Part shown: one piece after another, positions 37,327 to 46,228 of the stretch
How positions within the stretch are numbered: position 1 is the stretch's first letter
Layout of the letters: each line of letters begins with the position of its first letter
NCBI RefSeq assembly: GCF_003075075.1
Contig: NZ_QCYM01000002.1
Location: 248,001-312,000, forward strand
DNA length: 64,000 nucleotides
Reading direction: 5' to 3'
Origin: Labrenzia sp. 011
GTDB taxonomy: Bacteria; Pseudomonadota; Alphaproteobacteria; Rhizobiales; Stappiaceae
Made by a program: the position numbers and the translations under genes
Notes under the pieces: model-generated
The model's database searches: none
Seen by the model: only the letters and a program-made list of their open reading frames with translations
What the model was told of the DNA's origin: nothing

Positions 37327-40269
37327 TTATGCCGACTCGGCTTGCGCGGGCATCTTGCGCAGGATCTTGGTCGCCTCGTTCGCCGATACGGCTTCGCCGA
37401 AGAAATAGCCCTGGGCGTATTCGCAGCCGAGCTGATAGAGCTCCAGCGCATCGTTTTCGCTTTCCGCCCCCTCGGCGACGACAGACATGCCCAGATCATG
37501 GCCCATGGCGACGATCGTGCGCAGAAGAACCGGTCTAGCCGAGGAGCCGTTCGGCTTCACGAAGGACTGGTCGATCTTGATCGTGTCGAAGGGGAAGCGG
37601 TGAAGATAGGACAGCGACGAGTGGCCCGTGCCGAAATCGTCCAGCGAGAGACCCGCGCCCAGACCGCGCAGGCGCTCCAGAACCTTGGCGGAATATTCCG
37701 GATTGGACATGACGAGGGATTCGGTCAGTTCCAGCTTCAGCGTCCCCGGCTCCAGCGACGTGCGTGACAGGACCGCCTTCACGTCGTTGATCAGATCGTG
37801 CTTGAGCAGCTGACGCGACGACAGGTTCACGGAGGCGAAGAGGGGCTGGTGCGTGCGGAATTCGCGCTGCCAGAAGGCAAGCTGCTGCGCGCCCTTGTCG
37901 AGCATATACATGCCGAGTTCGTTGATGAGGCCGGACTGTTCAGCCACGGGAATGAACTCGGAGGGCGAGATCTTGCCGCGCTTGGGGTGGTTCCAGCGCG
38001 CGAGTACTTCGAAACCCGCTATGGACTGGTCTTCGAGACGGATGATCGGCTGGAAGAAGACACCAAGCGTTTCCTTCTTGATCGCTTCCCTGAGATCGCC
38101 TTCCAGGTCGACGATATTCTTGTCGAGCGGCCGCAGGATCGGGCGGAACACTTCCTGACGGTCGCCGCCCAGACGCTTGGCGTGGTTGAGAGCGATTTCC
38201 GCGTTGGTGAGCATGTCCTCGACGCCCTGCTTGCCGCCTTCGAAAAAGGAGATACCGACCGAGCATGTCAGGAAGATCTCCCGGTCTCCGAAGGTGATCG
38301 GTGCCCGGACGGCCTTGCGCAGCGAATCCGCCAGCGCAACGATCCGGTCCGGCTCCTGTTCCGACAGCAGCACCAGTCCGTACTGATCTCCTGACAGGCG
38401 ACCGAGCGTATCCTGCTGGCCGATCAGGCGTCCGAGACGGCGGGCCACGGTCAGCAGGATGCTGTCGCCCGCCGACAGGCCGATGCTGTCATTGACCTGC
38501 TTGAACCGGTCAAGATTGAGAACCATGATCGTCGGTTTGGAGGTTTCCTCGGCATTGGAGCGCACCACGCTGGTGCGCAGCCTGTCGACAAACAGTTCGC
38601 GGTTCGGCAGACCTGTCAGATTGTCATGCACCGCGTCATGCAGGAGACGCTCCTCGGCGGTGCGCTCCTCGGTGACGTCCAGCAGCGTTCCGACACAACG
38701 GATCACTTCGCCGTCCGCACCGATGATCGGGCGGGCACGCAGGCGGAACCAGCGGAAATGGCCGTCTTCGGATCTCAGGCGGAATGTCTGGGTAACCTTG
38801 CCGCGCCGCTGATCGATCACGGCATCGAGCGTTGCGCGGAACCGGTCGCGGTCCTGCGGGTGGAGGACTTCCAGCCAGTCGCGTGCCGGCCCCTCGAGGG
38901 TGCCGTGCCTGAGATTGAGGAGATCCTCGACCTCATTGCCGGTGTAGATGCGGTCCCGGTCGATATCCCAGTCCCAGATGATGTCGCCGGCGCCGGTGAG
39001 CGCCAGTGCCTTGCGCTCCACGTCGGAAATCAGGCCCTGGGCAATCGCACCGCCCGCAAAGGCGTGCTGCATGACCGTGAAGCCGATCAGCAGGACGATC
39101 AGCACGAGACCGCCACCGAGGGCCGGCTGGACAATGTCGTTTGACAGGTAACCGGTGATGGTCATGGCGGCGCCGACCAGCCAGGCCATCAGGAGGCACC
39201 AGGTCGGGATCAGCAGGATCGCACGGTCATAGTGCTGGAAGGCCAGGATGGCGATGGTCACGAATCCCAGGATGCCGATCACGCCGAGGGCAAGGCGCGC
39301 GATGCCGGCGGCAATCGAGGGGTCCCAGACCGCCACGCCGAGCAAACCCAGAATCAGGATCAGCGTCGTGAGCGCCAGATGGGAATAGTGGATATTCCAG
39401 CGGTTCAGATTGAGATAGGCGTAGAGGAAAATGATCAGGCTGGCGGCGAGCATCACCTCCGCACAGGCACGGGCGAGCTGACTGCCGCCGCCACTGAGGT
39501 TGAACACCATGCCCCAGAAACCGAAGTCGATGCACAGATAGGCCAGGACCGACCAGGCAAGCGCTGCCGTGGCCGGGAACATGACCGTGCCCTTGACCAC
39601 GAAAAGGATCGTCAGGAACAGCGCCAGAAGGCCGGAAATGCCGAGGATAATACCGCGATAGAGCGTATAGGCGTTGACGGTTTCCTCATAGACGTCCGGT
39701 TCCCAGATCCGGATTTCCGGCAGGTTCGGGGTCGTCATCTCCGCAACGAAGGTGACAATAGAGCCCGGATCGAGCGTGACGAGGAAGACATCCGCCTCCA
39801 GGCTTTTCTGCCGCTCCGGGGCGATGCCCTGACTCGGCGTGATGGCCGCGATGCGCGAGGAGCCCAGGTCCGGCCAGAAAAGGTTGGATCCCACAAGCTT
39901 GTAGTTCGGCGCAACGATCAGCCGGTCGATCTGTTCGTCGCTGGTGTTGGCCAGCGCGAATACGGCCCAGTTCGTGTTGGAGCCGTCGCGCGAGGGCACC
40001 TCGATGCGGCGGACGATGCCGTCCGCGCCCGGTGCGGTCGACACCTGCAGGCGGGAGCCCGCCTCCCGGTGAAGTTCGACGGAATTGGTGATGTCCAGCG
40101 CCTCGATATCGATCGGTACGGGGATCGGCTCGAGCGCCTGCACAGGCTGCGCCGCGAAGGCTGCGGCGATCAGGCAAAACGCCGCAACGACAAGGCTTTT
40201 GAACACGTTGCTGAATGGACCCGGTGACGAAATCGACATGGGGCGAAGAACTACCGGGTTGTGGCGCAT
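37327..40269 (-). CDS. Membrane GGDEF/EAL protein with 7TMR-DISM sensor and PAS domain
   Basis: The 980-residue protein has a signal-like helix, a periplasmic beta-rich domain (about 50-190), seven membrane helices (190-410, 7TMR-DISM type), a PAS domain (IIWDWDIDRDRIYTG, 425-545), GGDEF and EAL. The GGDEF site reads SGDQY, so cyclase activity is unlikely. The EAL domain keeps GFEVLARWNHP, KLELTESLVM and DDFGTGHSSLSYL, the metal-binding residues, so it is probably a c-di-GMP phosphodiesterase. The ATG at 40269 follows the GNAT stop with TGACATG; a start at 40239 is also possible. Both ribosome sites are weak. Confidence 0.9.
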   Translation of the reverse strand: MRHNPVVLRPMSISSPGPFSNVFKSLVVAAFCLIAAAFAAQPVQALEPIPVPIDIEALDITNSVELHREAGSRLQVSTAPGADGIVRRIEVPSRDGSNTNWAVFALANTSDEQIDRLIVAPNYKLVGSNLFWPDLGSSRIAAITPSQGIAPERQKSLEADVFLVTLDPGSIVTFVAEMTTPNLPEIRIWEPDVYEETVNAYTLYRGIILGISGLLALFLTILFVVKGTVMFPATAALAWSVLAYLCIDFGFWGMVFNLSGGGSQLARACAEVMLAASLIIFLYAYLNLNRWNIHYSHLALTTLILILGLLGVAVWDPSIAAGIARLALGVIGILGFVTIAILAFQHYDRAILLIPTWCLLMAWLVGAAMTITGYLSNDIVQPALGGGLVLIVLLIGFTVMQHAFAGGAIAQGLISDVERKALALTGAGDIIWDWDIDRDRIYTGNEVEDLLNLRHGTLEGPARDWLEVLHPQDRDRFRATLDAVIDQRRGKVTQTFRLRSEDGHFRWFRLRARPIIGADGEVIRCVGTLLDVTEERTAEERLLHDAVHDNLTGLPNRELFVDRLRTSVVRSNAEETSKPTIMVLNLDRFKQVNDSIGLSAGDSILLTVARRLGRLIGQQDTLGRLSGDQYGLVLLSEQEPDRIVALADSLRKAVRAPITFGDREIFLTCSVGISFFEGGKQGVEDMLTNAEIALNHAKRLGGDRQEVFRPILRPLDKNIVDLEGDLREAIKKETLGVFFQPIIRLEDQSIAGFEVLARWNHPKRGKISPSEFIPVAEQSGLINELGMYMLDKGAQQLAFWQREFRTHQPLFASVNLSSRQLLKHDLINDVKAVLSRTSLEPGTLKLELTESLVMSNPEYSAKVLERLRGLGAGLSLDDFGTGHSSLSYLHRFPFDTIKIDQSFVKPNGSSARPVLLRTIVAMGHDLGMSVVAEGAESENDALELYQLGCEYAQGYFFGEAVSANEATKILRKMPAQAESA

Positions 40270-40270
40270 G

Positions 40271-40909
40271 TCACAAGAATTCTTTCAAGATACCTTCAAC
40301 ACTGGGAGCCACTTTTCCGGGACGCGCCGCATGATCTTCCGCAAGACAGGCAAACAGCAGATGATCCTGCCAGCTACCGTTGATCAGCAGATAGTTGCGC
40401 GCGTAACCTTCACGATGGAACCCGGCATTTTCAAGCAGCCGGATGGACGGCATGTTGGACGGCAGGCAAGCTGCCTCTATTCGGTGCAGGCCCAAAACGT
40501 CGAAACAAAAAGGCAAGATCATGGCGACGGCCGCCGACATGTGCCCTTTTCCCGCATGTCTCTGGCCCATCCAGTAGCCGAGCGTTGTCGTCTGGCTGAC
40601 GCCGCGCCGGATGTTGCTCAGGGTCAGCCCTCCCAGGATGTCATCGCTGCGGGCACGGAAGAGCAGAAAAGACAGGCTGCGGCCTTCCTTGCGATCCCTG
40701 GAATAGCGGCGCAGCCGACGGCGGAAGCCTGTCTTGGTAAGGTCGTCGGACGGCCAGAGCGGCTCCCAGGGTTTCAGGAAGGCGCGGCTTTCCGCACGCA
40801 ATTCAACCCAGTTCCTGAAATCGGACATGATCGGCGGGCGCAGGTAGTAGCCGCCTGCCTCGATCAGCAGTTCAGCGTCCGTTGAAGATCCCGGCCGTAG
40901 CAGCGACAT
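40271..40909 (-). CDS. GNAT acetyltransferase (RimJ/RimL-like)
   Basis: The 212-residue protein shows the GNAT core: YYLRPPIMSDFRNWVELRAESRAFLKPWEPLW, TLGYWMGQRHAGKGHMSAAVAMILPFCFD (acetyl-CoA loop in GQRHAGKGHM), and LHRIEAACLPSNMPSIRLLENAGFHREGYARNYLLINGSWQDHLLFA. This resembles ribosomal-protein alanine acetyltransferase RimJ. The substrate is not proven. It lies 17 bp after the M16 peptidase gene and its stop is joined to the start of the EAL protein. Confidence 0.88.
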   Translation of the reverse strand: MSLLRPGSSTDAELLIEAGGYYLRPPIMSDFRNWVELRAESRAFLKPWEPLWPSDDLTKTGFRRRLRRYSRDRKEGRSLSFLLFRARSDDILGGLTLSNIRRGVSQTTTLGYWMGQRHAGKGHMSAAVAMILPFCFDVLGLHRIEAACLPSNMPSIRLLENAGFHREGYARNYLLINGSWQDHLLFACLAEDHAARPGKVAPSVEGILKEFL

Positions 40910-40926
40910 GCCCCGCTCTCCGCGTC

Positions 40927-42216
40927 CTACATTGAAGCTGCCCGCAGAACCGGGTCCTGCTGCAACCTTTCCGCCAGTTCGGCCGCAGTCATGACACCGT
41001 CCACCGGGCCGATGGCGGTCAGGGTGGGCGTTGCCCCGACGAAGGTTTCGTGCGCGACCCGGCGGATATCGGCCGCGGTGACGGCTTCGATCTTGCTGGA
41101 GATCTCCTCGGGAAGGAGCACGCGGCCATGGACCAGGATCTGCCGTGCGATCTGCCCCGCCCGCGCCGCCGGGCTTTCCAGAGCCATCATCAGTCCCGCA
41201 CGAATCTGGGCACGGGACCGGGCCACTTCCTCCTCGGAGATGGTCCGGGTGGCGGCAACGAGTTCGTCGGCGATCATCGGCATCAGGGCGCCGAGATCGT
41301 CATGACTGGTCGCCGCATGCAGACCGAACAGGCCGGTGTCCGAAAACGCCCAGTGGAAACTGTAGATGGCATAGCAAAGGCCGTGTTTCTCGCGAATTTC
41401 CTGGAACAGGCGCGACGACATACCGCCGCCCAGAACGGACGCCAGGATCTGGATCGCGTAATAGTCCTTCGACTTGTAGGGACGGCCTTCGAAACCGATC
41501 AGAACCTGTGCTTCCATCAGGTCCTTGACGCGCAGGGTTTCGCCGCCACGATAACGGGCCTGGGATTCCCGGGAAGCGGGCTCGCTGTTGAAGCCGCCGA
41601 ATTTTTCCCTCGCCAGTGCCACGAACGCCTCATGATCGACCGCGCCGGCGGCGGCCAGAACCATGTCGGGCGCCCGGTAGCGGTCGGCAAGATAGGCGTT
41701 CAGCGCATCGCGGTTGAAGCCTTTCACCGTTTCCGGCGTTCCCAGGATCGGACGTCCGATCGCCTGGTCCGGCCAGGCGGTTTCCTGGAACAGGTCGAAG
41801 GCCTGGTCGTCGGGGGAGTCGTTCGCCGCGCCGATTTCCTGAAGGATCACATGCTGCTCGCGCGCCAGTTCCTGCGCGTCGAAGGTGGAATTCTGCAGGA
41901 TATCGGCCAGAATATCGACCGCAAGCGGCATGTCTTCGGCCAGGATACGGGCATAGTAGTTGGTGTGTTCGATACTGGTCGAGGCGTTCAGCTCGCCGCC
42001 TACCGCCTCGATTTCCTCGGCGATTCCGCGCGCCGTTCTCGACTTCGTCCCCTTGAAAGCCATATGTTCCAGCAGATGGGTGATGCCGTTCTGATCCACC
42101 GATTCCACCCGGGATCCCGTGCGGACCCATACCCCCAGTGCCGCGGTCTTCAGATGCGGCATCTGGTCGGTGACGACCGTCAGTCCGTTGTCGAGAACAG
42201 TTGTTTTTACATTCAT
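40927..42216 (-). CDS. M16 family zinc peptidase (mitochondrial processing peptidase-like)
   Basis: The 429-residue protein carries the inverted zinc motif HLLEH (47-51) in GITHLLEHMAFKGTKSR, with the third ligand Glu further on in the ILADILQNSTFDAQELAREQHVILQEI region. The C-terminal M16 domain follows (GGETLRVKDLMEAQVLIGFEGRPY). It resembles the alphaproteobacterial PreP/MPP-beta-like peptidases. ATG 42216 stands 4 nt after the thrC stop, so the two are cotranscribed. The function in bacteria is not settled. Confidence 0.9.
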   Translation of the reverse strand: MNVKTTVLDNGLTVVTDQMPHLKTAALGVWVRTGSRVESVDQNGITHLLEHMAFKGTKSRTARGIAEEIEAVGGELNASTSIEHTNYYARILAEDMPLAVDILADILQNSTFDAQELAREQHVILQEIGAANDSPDDQAFDLFQETAWPDQAIGRPILGTPETVKGFNRDALNAYLADRYRAPDMVLAAAGAVDHEAFVALAREKFGGFNSEPASRESQARYRGGETLRVKDLMEAQVLIGFEGRPYKSKDYYAIQILASVLGGGMSSRLFQEIREKHGLCYAIYSFHWAFSDTGLFGLHAATSHDDLGALMPMIADELVAATRTISEEEVARSRAQIRAGLMMALESPAARAGQIARQILVHGRVLLPEEISSKIEAVTAADIRRVAHETFVGATPTLTAIGPVDGVMTAAELAERLQQDPVLRAASM

Positions 42217-42220
42217 ATAG

Positions 42221-43627
42221 CTACACCCCGGCGGTGACGGCCCGGGCGTGATCTTCGATGAATCGTTCCACCACGCCCTGGTCTGCTGCCAATACCTGCT
42301 GGCGCTCCTCCGCAATCATCATGTCTTTGAGATTTTCAGGCAATTCCGGCCGGATGCCGGAGGCCTTTTCGACAGCATCCGGGAACTTTGCCGGATGCGC
42401 CGTGCCCAGAACCACCATCGGAACCGAGCCGTCATCGTGATCTTTCGCAACATGCACACCGATGGCGGTATGCGGATCGAGGAGATAACCTGTTTCCTTC
42501 CAGGTCTGCGCTATGGTGGCGGCCGTCTCCTGCTCGTTGCAGCGGCCCGCTCCGAAGACGGACCGCATGGCCTCCAGCGGAGCGTTGTCGATGCCGAAGC
42601 TGCCGGACTGGGACAGCTGTTCCATCATCCGCCGGACCGCCGCGCCGTCCCGGCCGCAGACTTCTGCCAGAAGGCGTTCGAAATTCGAGGACACCTGGAT
42701 GTCCATGGACGGTGAAATCGTCGCAGTCACGCCGCGTTTTTCATAACGGCCGGTTTCGAGCGTCCGCGCCAGAATGTCGTTCACATTGGTCGCCACGACC
42801 AGCTTTTCGACCGGAAGCCCCATTTTCTTCGCCGCATAGCCGGCGAAGATATCCCCGAAATTGCCCGTCGGCACCGTGAAGGACACTTTTCTGTGCGGTG
42901 CGCCGAGCGCGGCGGCGGCTACGAAATAATAGACGATCTGCGCGAGAATACGGGCCCAGTTGATCGAGTTGACCCCGGAAAGCGCCACCCGGTCGCGGAA
43001 GGCGAAATGGTTGAACATGCCCTTGACGATCGCCTGACAGTCGTCGAAATTTCCGGCAAGCGCCAGCGCATGGACGTTGTCCTCGGTCGCCGTCGTCATC
43101 TGGCGGCGCTGGACATTCGACACGCGTCCGTCCGGGAACAGGACGAAGATGTCCGTCCTCTCACGGCCGCGGAAAGCCTCGATCGCCGCGCCGCCGGTGT
43201 CGCCCGACGTGGCGCCCACGATGGTCGCGCGCAGCCCGCGGCGGGTCAGCACATAATCCATCATCCGGCCGAGAAGCTGCATCGCCACGTCCTTGAAGGC
43301 GAGCGTCGGTCCGTGAAAGAGTTCGAGAATGAAGGTGTTCGGCCCGCTCTGCACCAGCGGCGTGATCGCCGGATGCCGGAAGCCGGCATAGGCGTCATCG
43401 ATCATGGCCTTGAGATCATCTTGCGGAATATCATCGCCGATGAACGGGCTGATGACGGCAAGAGCGACGTCCTGGTAGGATTTTCCGGCGAAGGAGGCGA
43501 TAGTGTCGGCGTCGAATTGCGGCCATGTATCTGGAAGATAAAGGCCACCGTCGCGAGCGAGCCCCTGGAGCAGGACATCGGAAAATTCCAGGACAGGTGC
43601 CTCACCGCGCGTACTGCTATATTTCAC
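42221..43627 (-). CDS. thrC: Threonine synthase
   Basis: The 468-residue PLP enzyme converts O-phosphohomoserine to threonine. YSSTRGEAPVLEFSDVLLQGLARDGGLYLP opens the protein. The PLP lysine is in GPTLAFKDVAMQLLGRMMDYVL (near 115). GATSGDTGGAAIEAF and TVPTGNFGDIFAGYAAKKMGLP bind the cofactor phosphate. GTG 43627 has an AAGGGAAG ribosome site upstream; extending to 43765 adds unrelated residues. It precedes the M16 peptidase gene in an operon. The 214-bp upstream gap holds a dyad but no leader peptide rich in Thr codons. Confidence 0.96.
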   Translation of the reverse strand: MKYSSTRGEAPVLEFSDVLLQGLARDGGLYLPDTWPQFDADTIASFAGKSYQDVALAVISPFIGDDIPQDDLKAMIDDAYAGFRHPAITPLVQSGPNTFILELFHGPTLAFKDVAMQLLGRMMDYVLTRRGLRATIVGATSGDTGGAAIEAFRGRERTDIFVLFPDGRVSNVQRRQMTTATEDNVHALALAGNFDDCQAIVKGMFNHFAFRDRVALSGVNSINWARILAQIVYYFVAAAALGAPHRKVSFTVPTGNFGDIFAGYAAKKMGLPVEKLVVATNVNDILARTLETGRYEKRGVTATISPSMDIQVSSNFERLLAEVCGRDGAAVRRMMEQLSQSGSFGIDNAPLEAMRSVFGAGRCNEQETAATIAQTWKETGYLLDPHTAIGVHVAKDHDDGSVPMVVLGTAHPAKFPDAVEKASGIRPELPENLKDMMIAEERQQVLAADQGVVERFIEDHARAVTAGV

Positions 43628-43744
43628 CGCGTCACTTCCCTTTTGTATCGACCTTTTTCGCTGGGCCTCGACCCGCATGACCGGACGGCCAGACCCACAG
43701 CCTACTTGAAACCCGCCGGATTTGAAACAAACCATGCCACCCTT

Positions 43745-43780
43745 GCGACTTACGCGCCATAACATTCAAGCGCAAGTCGC
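43745..43780. promoter_or_regulatory. Inverted repeat upstream of thrC
   Basis: GCGACTTACGC (43745-43755) and GCGCAAGTCGC (43770-43780) are an 11-bp dyad with one A/G difference (a G-U pair in RNA on the minus strand) around a 14-nt centre. It lies 118-153 bp upstream of the thrC GTG and 62 bp after yqgE. It could be the operator of a dimeric regulator, or a terminator of yqgE lacking a T-run. Confidence 0.35.
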
Positions 43781-43841
43781 TTTTGGCTAAAAGGATGACC
43801 GTGCCGGACATGGCCGGCGCCCGTTCCCCGCAGGCCTGAGC

Positions 43842-44438
43842 TCAGGCGTGGCCCGCTTCGGAAAAGAGCATGGCCGGGTCAATTCCCAGGCTTGCGAGCG
43901 CGCGATGCCACTTGGATTCGAAATCCGGGTCAAAGAGGATGTCGGGATCGGCGGGGGCTGTCAGCCAGCCGTTGGACTGGATCTCGTTCTCCAGCTGTCC
44001 GGGCGCCCAGCCCGCATAACCGAGCGCCAGCATGGCCTGGGAGGGGCCGGTGCCGGTGGCCATGGCCCTGAGAATCTCAAGCGTGGCAGTCAGGCAGATG
44101 CCGTTTTCGATGGTGAGCGTGGACTGGTTCAGGGTGAAATCATCGCTGTGAAGCACGAAACCGCGCTCCACCTCGACCGGACCGCCCTTGTGAACGTTCA
44201 TGTCGCGCACCCGGGCCGGCAACCGGATGGCGCTGTCGTCATTGACGATATCCAGCTGAATCAGCAACTCTTCAAGGGAAAGATGACGGGCAACCTGGTT
44301 GACCACCAGCCCCATGGCTCCCTGCTCGGAATGAGAGCACAGGAAGATGACAGAATGTTCGAACCGGCTGTCTGCCATGCTCGGCATTGCAATCAGAAAC
44401 TGGCCTTCCAGCGTGTCTGCTGCTTCGGTTCCGGCCAT
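43842..44438 (-). CDS. UPF0301 protein YqgE/AlgH
   Basis: The 198-residue protein of the YqgE family has LEGQFLIAMPSMADSRFEHSVIFLCSHSEQGAMGLVVNQ at the start, GGPVEVERGFVLHS in the middle, and LGYAGWAPGQLENEIQSNGWL before the C-terminus. The biochemical function is unknown; AlgH was linked to alginate production in Pseudomonas. ATG 44438 with GAGG nearby is the start, the frame to 44840 being unsupported. It is divergent from the DsbD-alpha gene. Confidence 0.92.
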   Translation of the reverse strand: MAGTEAADTLEGQFLIAMPSMADSRFEHSVIFLCSHSEQGAMGLVVNQVARHLSLEELLIQLDIVNDDSAIRLPARVRDMNVHKGGPVEVERGFVLHSDDFTLNQSTLTIENGICLTATLEILRAMATGTGPSQAMLALGYAGWAPGQLENEIQSNGWLTAPADPDILFDPDFESKWHRALASLGIDPAMLFSEAGHA

Positions 44439-44658
44439 GCGCACCTCTTTTTTTGTTGACGCCCTCTGCCTTCTTGCAAGCATAGCCTCTTTGACAGGGT
44501 TTGTTAACGTCTGTTTGCCGATCCGGGCGGGCTGCCAGGCTTGCTTTCCTCCGACCGGGAGATCTGCGAAACGTCTCACGATGCCGTCACGAGGATATGA
44601 CCCGGATGGGACACTCTTGCCCATGACGCTTGCGCGAAACTCGTGTAGCACTGAACGC

Positions 44659-45480
44659 ATGAAACGGATTGCCCTGATACTCTTTCTCTTCCTGCTGACG
44701 CCCGCCTCCCCCACCCAGGCCGCCATGACGGACTGGACCGAGGTCCAGGGCGGGGCCGTGCGGCTGATCGCCTCCGGGCCGCTGGAAAACGGCCAGTACC
44801 AGGCCGGACTGGAATTTCTTCTGGACCCCGGCTGGCACACCTACTGGCGCTCTCCGGGCGAGGCCGGCATCCCGCCCCGGATCACCCTTTCGGATGCCGA
44901 CAACATCGGGGATCTGGAGATCCTCTATCCGGTTCCCGAACATCATGACGACGGGTTTTCCCGGTCGATCGTCTATCACGGCGGCATCGTGCTGCCGATG
45001 CAGGTGTTCCCCGAAGCCGCGCAGAAACCCGTCCGGCTCTCCATCGACGTCTTTTTCGGCATCTGCAACGAGATCTGCGTGCCGGGCGACGCCTCACTCT
45101 CGCTTGATCTGACCCCGGAAACCCGGGCCGACATGATCGCGGCAAAGCTCATTGCCCGGAATCTCGCCGCCGTTCCCGTGACCGGCGGAAACGACGACCT
45201 CGACATCACTTCGGTCGTCCCGACCTCGGAGGGCGACAGGCTTGTCATCAGGGCCAAGGTGGCGGGAGACGAGACGCCGGAGCTGTTCGCCGCCGGGCCG
45301 GAAGGGTCCTTCATCGGCCTGCCGGAACTGACCGCTCACACGGAAGGCGAGGCCTATTGGGAACTGCCGACCCGGGGCCTTGCGGTCAGCGACGAAGACA
45401 ACACGCTCAGGCTCGTCCTGTCAGCCGGGGGCAAGGCCATTGAACACCTTCAGCCGGTGGACCCCGGCTGGGTGAAATAG
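44659..45480 (+). CDS. Secreted DsbD-alpha-domain protein
   Basis: The 273-residue precursor starts with a signal peptide (IALILFLFLLTPASPTQA). It then has a domain resembling the N-terminal part of DsbD: WHTYWRSPGEAGIPPRI and DVFFGICNEICVPGDASLSL, where the C-X3-C pair is the redox centre. The membrane beta and thioredoxin gamma domains of DsbD are absent. Stand-alone proteins of this kind occur in Rhizobiales; their partner is unknown. It is followed by a peroxiredoxin gene on the same strand, across a hairpin, and may serve periplasmic thiol reduction. Confidence 0.82.
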   Translation: MKRIALILFLFLLTPASPTQAAMTDWTEVQGGAVRLIASGPLENGQYQAGLEFLLDPGWHTYWRSPGEAGIPPRITLSDADNIGDLEILYPVPEHHDDGFSRSIVYHGGIVLPMQVFPEAAQKPVRLSIDVFFGICNEICVPGDASLSLDLTPETRADMIAAKLIARNLAAVPVTGGNDDLDITSVVPTSEGDRLVIRAKVAGDETPELFAAGPEGSFIGLPELTAHTEGEAYWELPTRGLAVSDEDNTLRLVLSAGGKAIEHLQPVDPGWVK

Positions 45481-45544
45481 CCCTGCAGCCCCCACCTCAT
45501 CTGACACGGCGGCAAGTCCGGAACCGAGCAGAGGCTGCATTTTG

Positions 45545-45572
45545 CCGGTGCGTCCCTCGACGGATGCACCGG
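45545..45572 (+). terminator. Hairpin between the DsbD-alpha gene and the peroxiredoxin gene
   Basis: CCGGTGCGTCC (45545-45555) pairs with GGATGCACCGG (45562-45572), 11 pairs including one G-U, around a 6-nt loop. There is no T-run after it, so it might be a processing or weak termination element. Confidence 0.4.
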
Positions 45573-45637
45573 AACACTCTATCTGTTCACGGGAATGCAC
45601 CGCTTTATTCAGGCGACACACACAAGGAATGATTGCC

Positions 45638-46126
45638 ATGACACTCAAGGTTGGGGACCGCCTTCCGGACGCCACGTTCAAGACCATGACCGCCGACGGG
45701 CCCGGCGAGATGTCGGTGAGCGATCTGACTTCCGGCAAGACCGTCGTTCTCTTCGGCGTGCCCGGCGCTTTCACCCCCACCTGTCACATGAACCACCTGC
45801 CCGGTTTCGTGGAACATGCGGAAACGCTGAAGAACAAGGGGATCGACACGATCGCTGTCGTCTCGGTCAACGACGTCTTCGTCATGGATGCCTGGCAGAA
45901 GGCCTCCAACACCGGTGGAAACATCACCTTCCTGTCCGATACGGCTGCCGAATTCGTCGAAGCGGCCGGCCTCGGCCTCGGGCCGGCGCCGATCTTCGGT
46001 CACGTCCGCTCGCAGCGCTTCGCGCTGATCGCGAAGGACGGTGTCGTGACCTTCCTTGCCATCGAGGATAGCCCGGGCGATGCCACAAAAACCGGCGCAG
46101 CAGCCATCCTCGAAGCGCTTGGCTGA
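45638..46126 (+). CDS. Peroxiredoxin, Prx5 type
   Basis: The 162-residue enzyme reduces hydroperoxides. The peroxidatic cysteine is in VPGAFTPTCHMNHLPGF (near residue 49), with the Thr and Arg partners of the active site. LKVGDRLPDATF and FLSDTAAEFVEAAGLGLGPAPIFGHVRSQRFALI are Prx5 hallmarks. It is likely to use glutathione or glutaredoxin. ATG 45638 has AAGGA 9 nt upstream. It converges on surf1. Confidence 0.94.
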   Translation: MTLKVGDRLPDATFKTMTADGPGEMSVSDLTSGKTVVLFGVPGAFTPTCHMNHLPGFVEHAETLKNKGIDTIAVVSVNDVFVMDAWQKASNTGGNITFLSDTAAEFVEAAGLGLGPAPIFGHVRSQRFALIAKDGVVTFLAIEDSPGDATKTGAAAILEALG

Positions 46127-46228
46127 GCGCAAGTAACACGACGCGTTCGGTTGTACGCAAACAAAGTGCCCGGCCAATTCAAGGCCAATCGGGTTCATAT
46201 CCGACGCACAAGAAGGGCATGATCGAAA

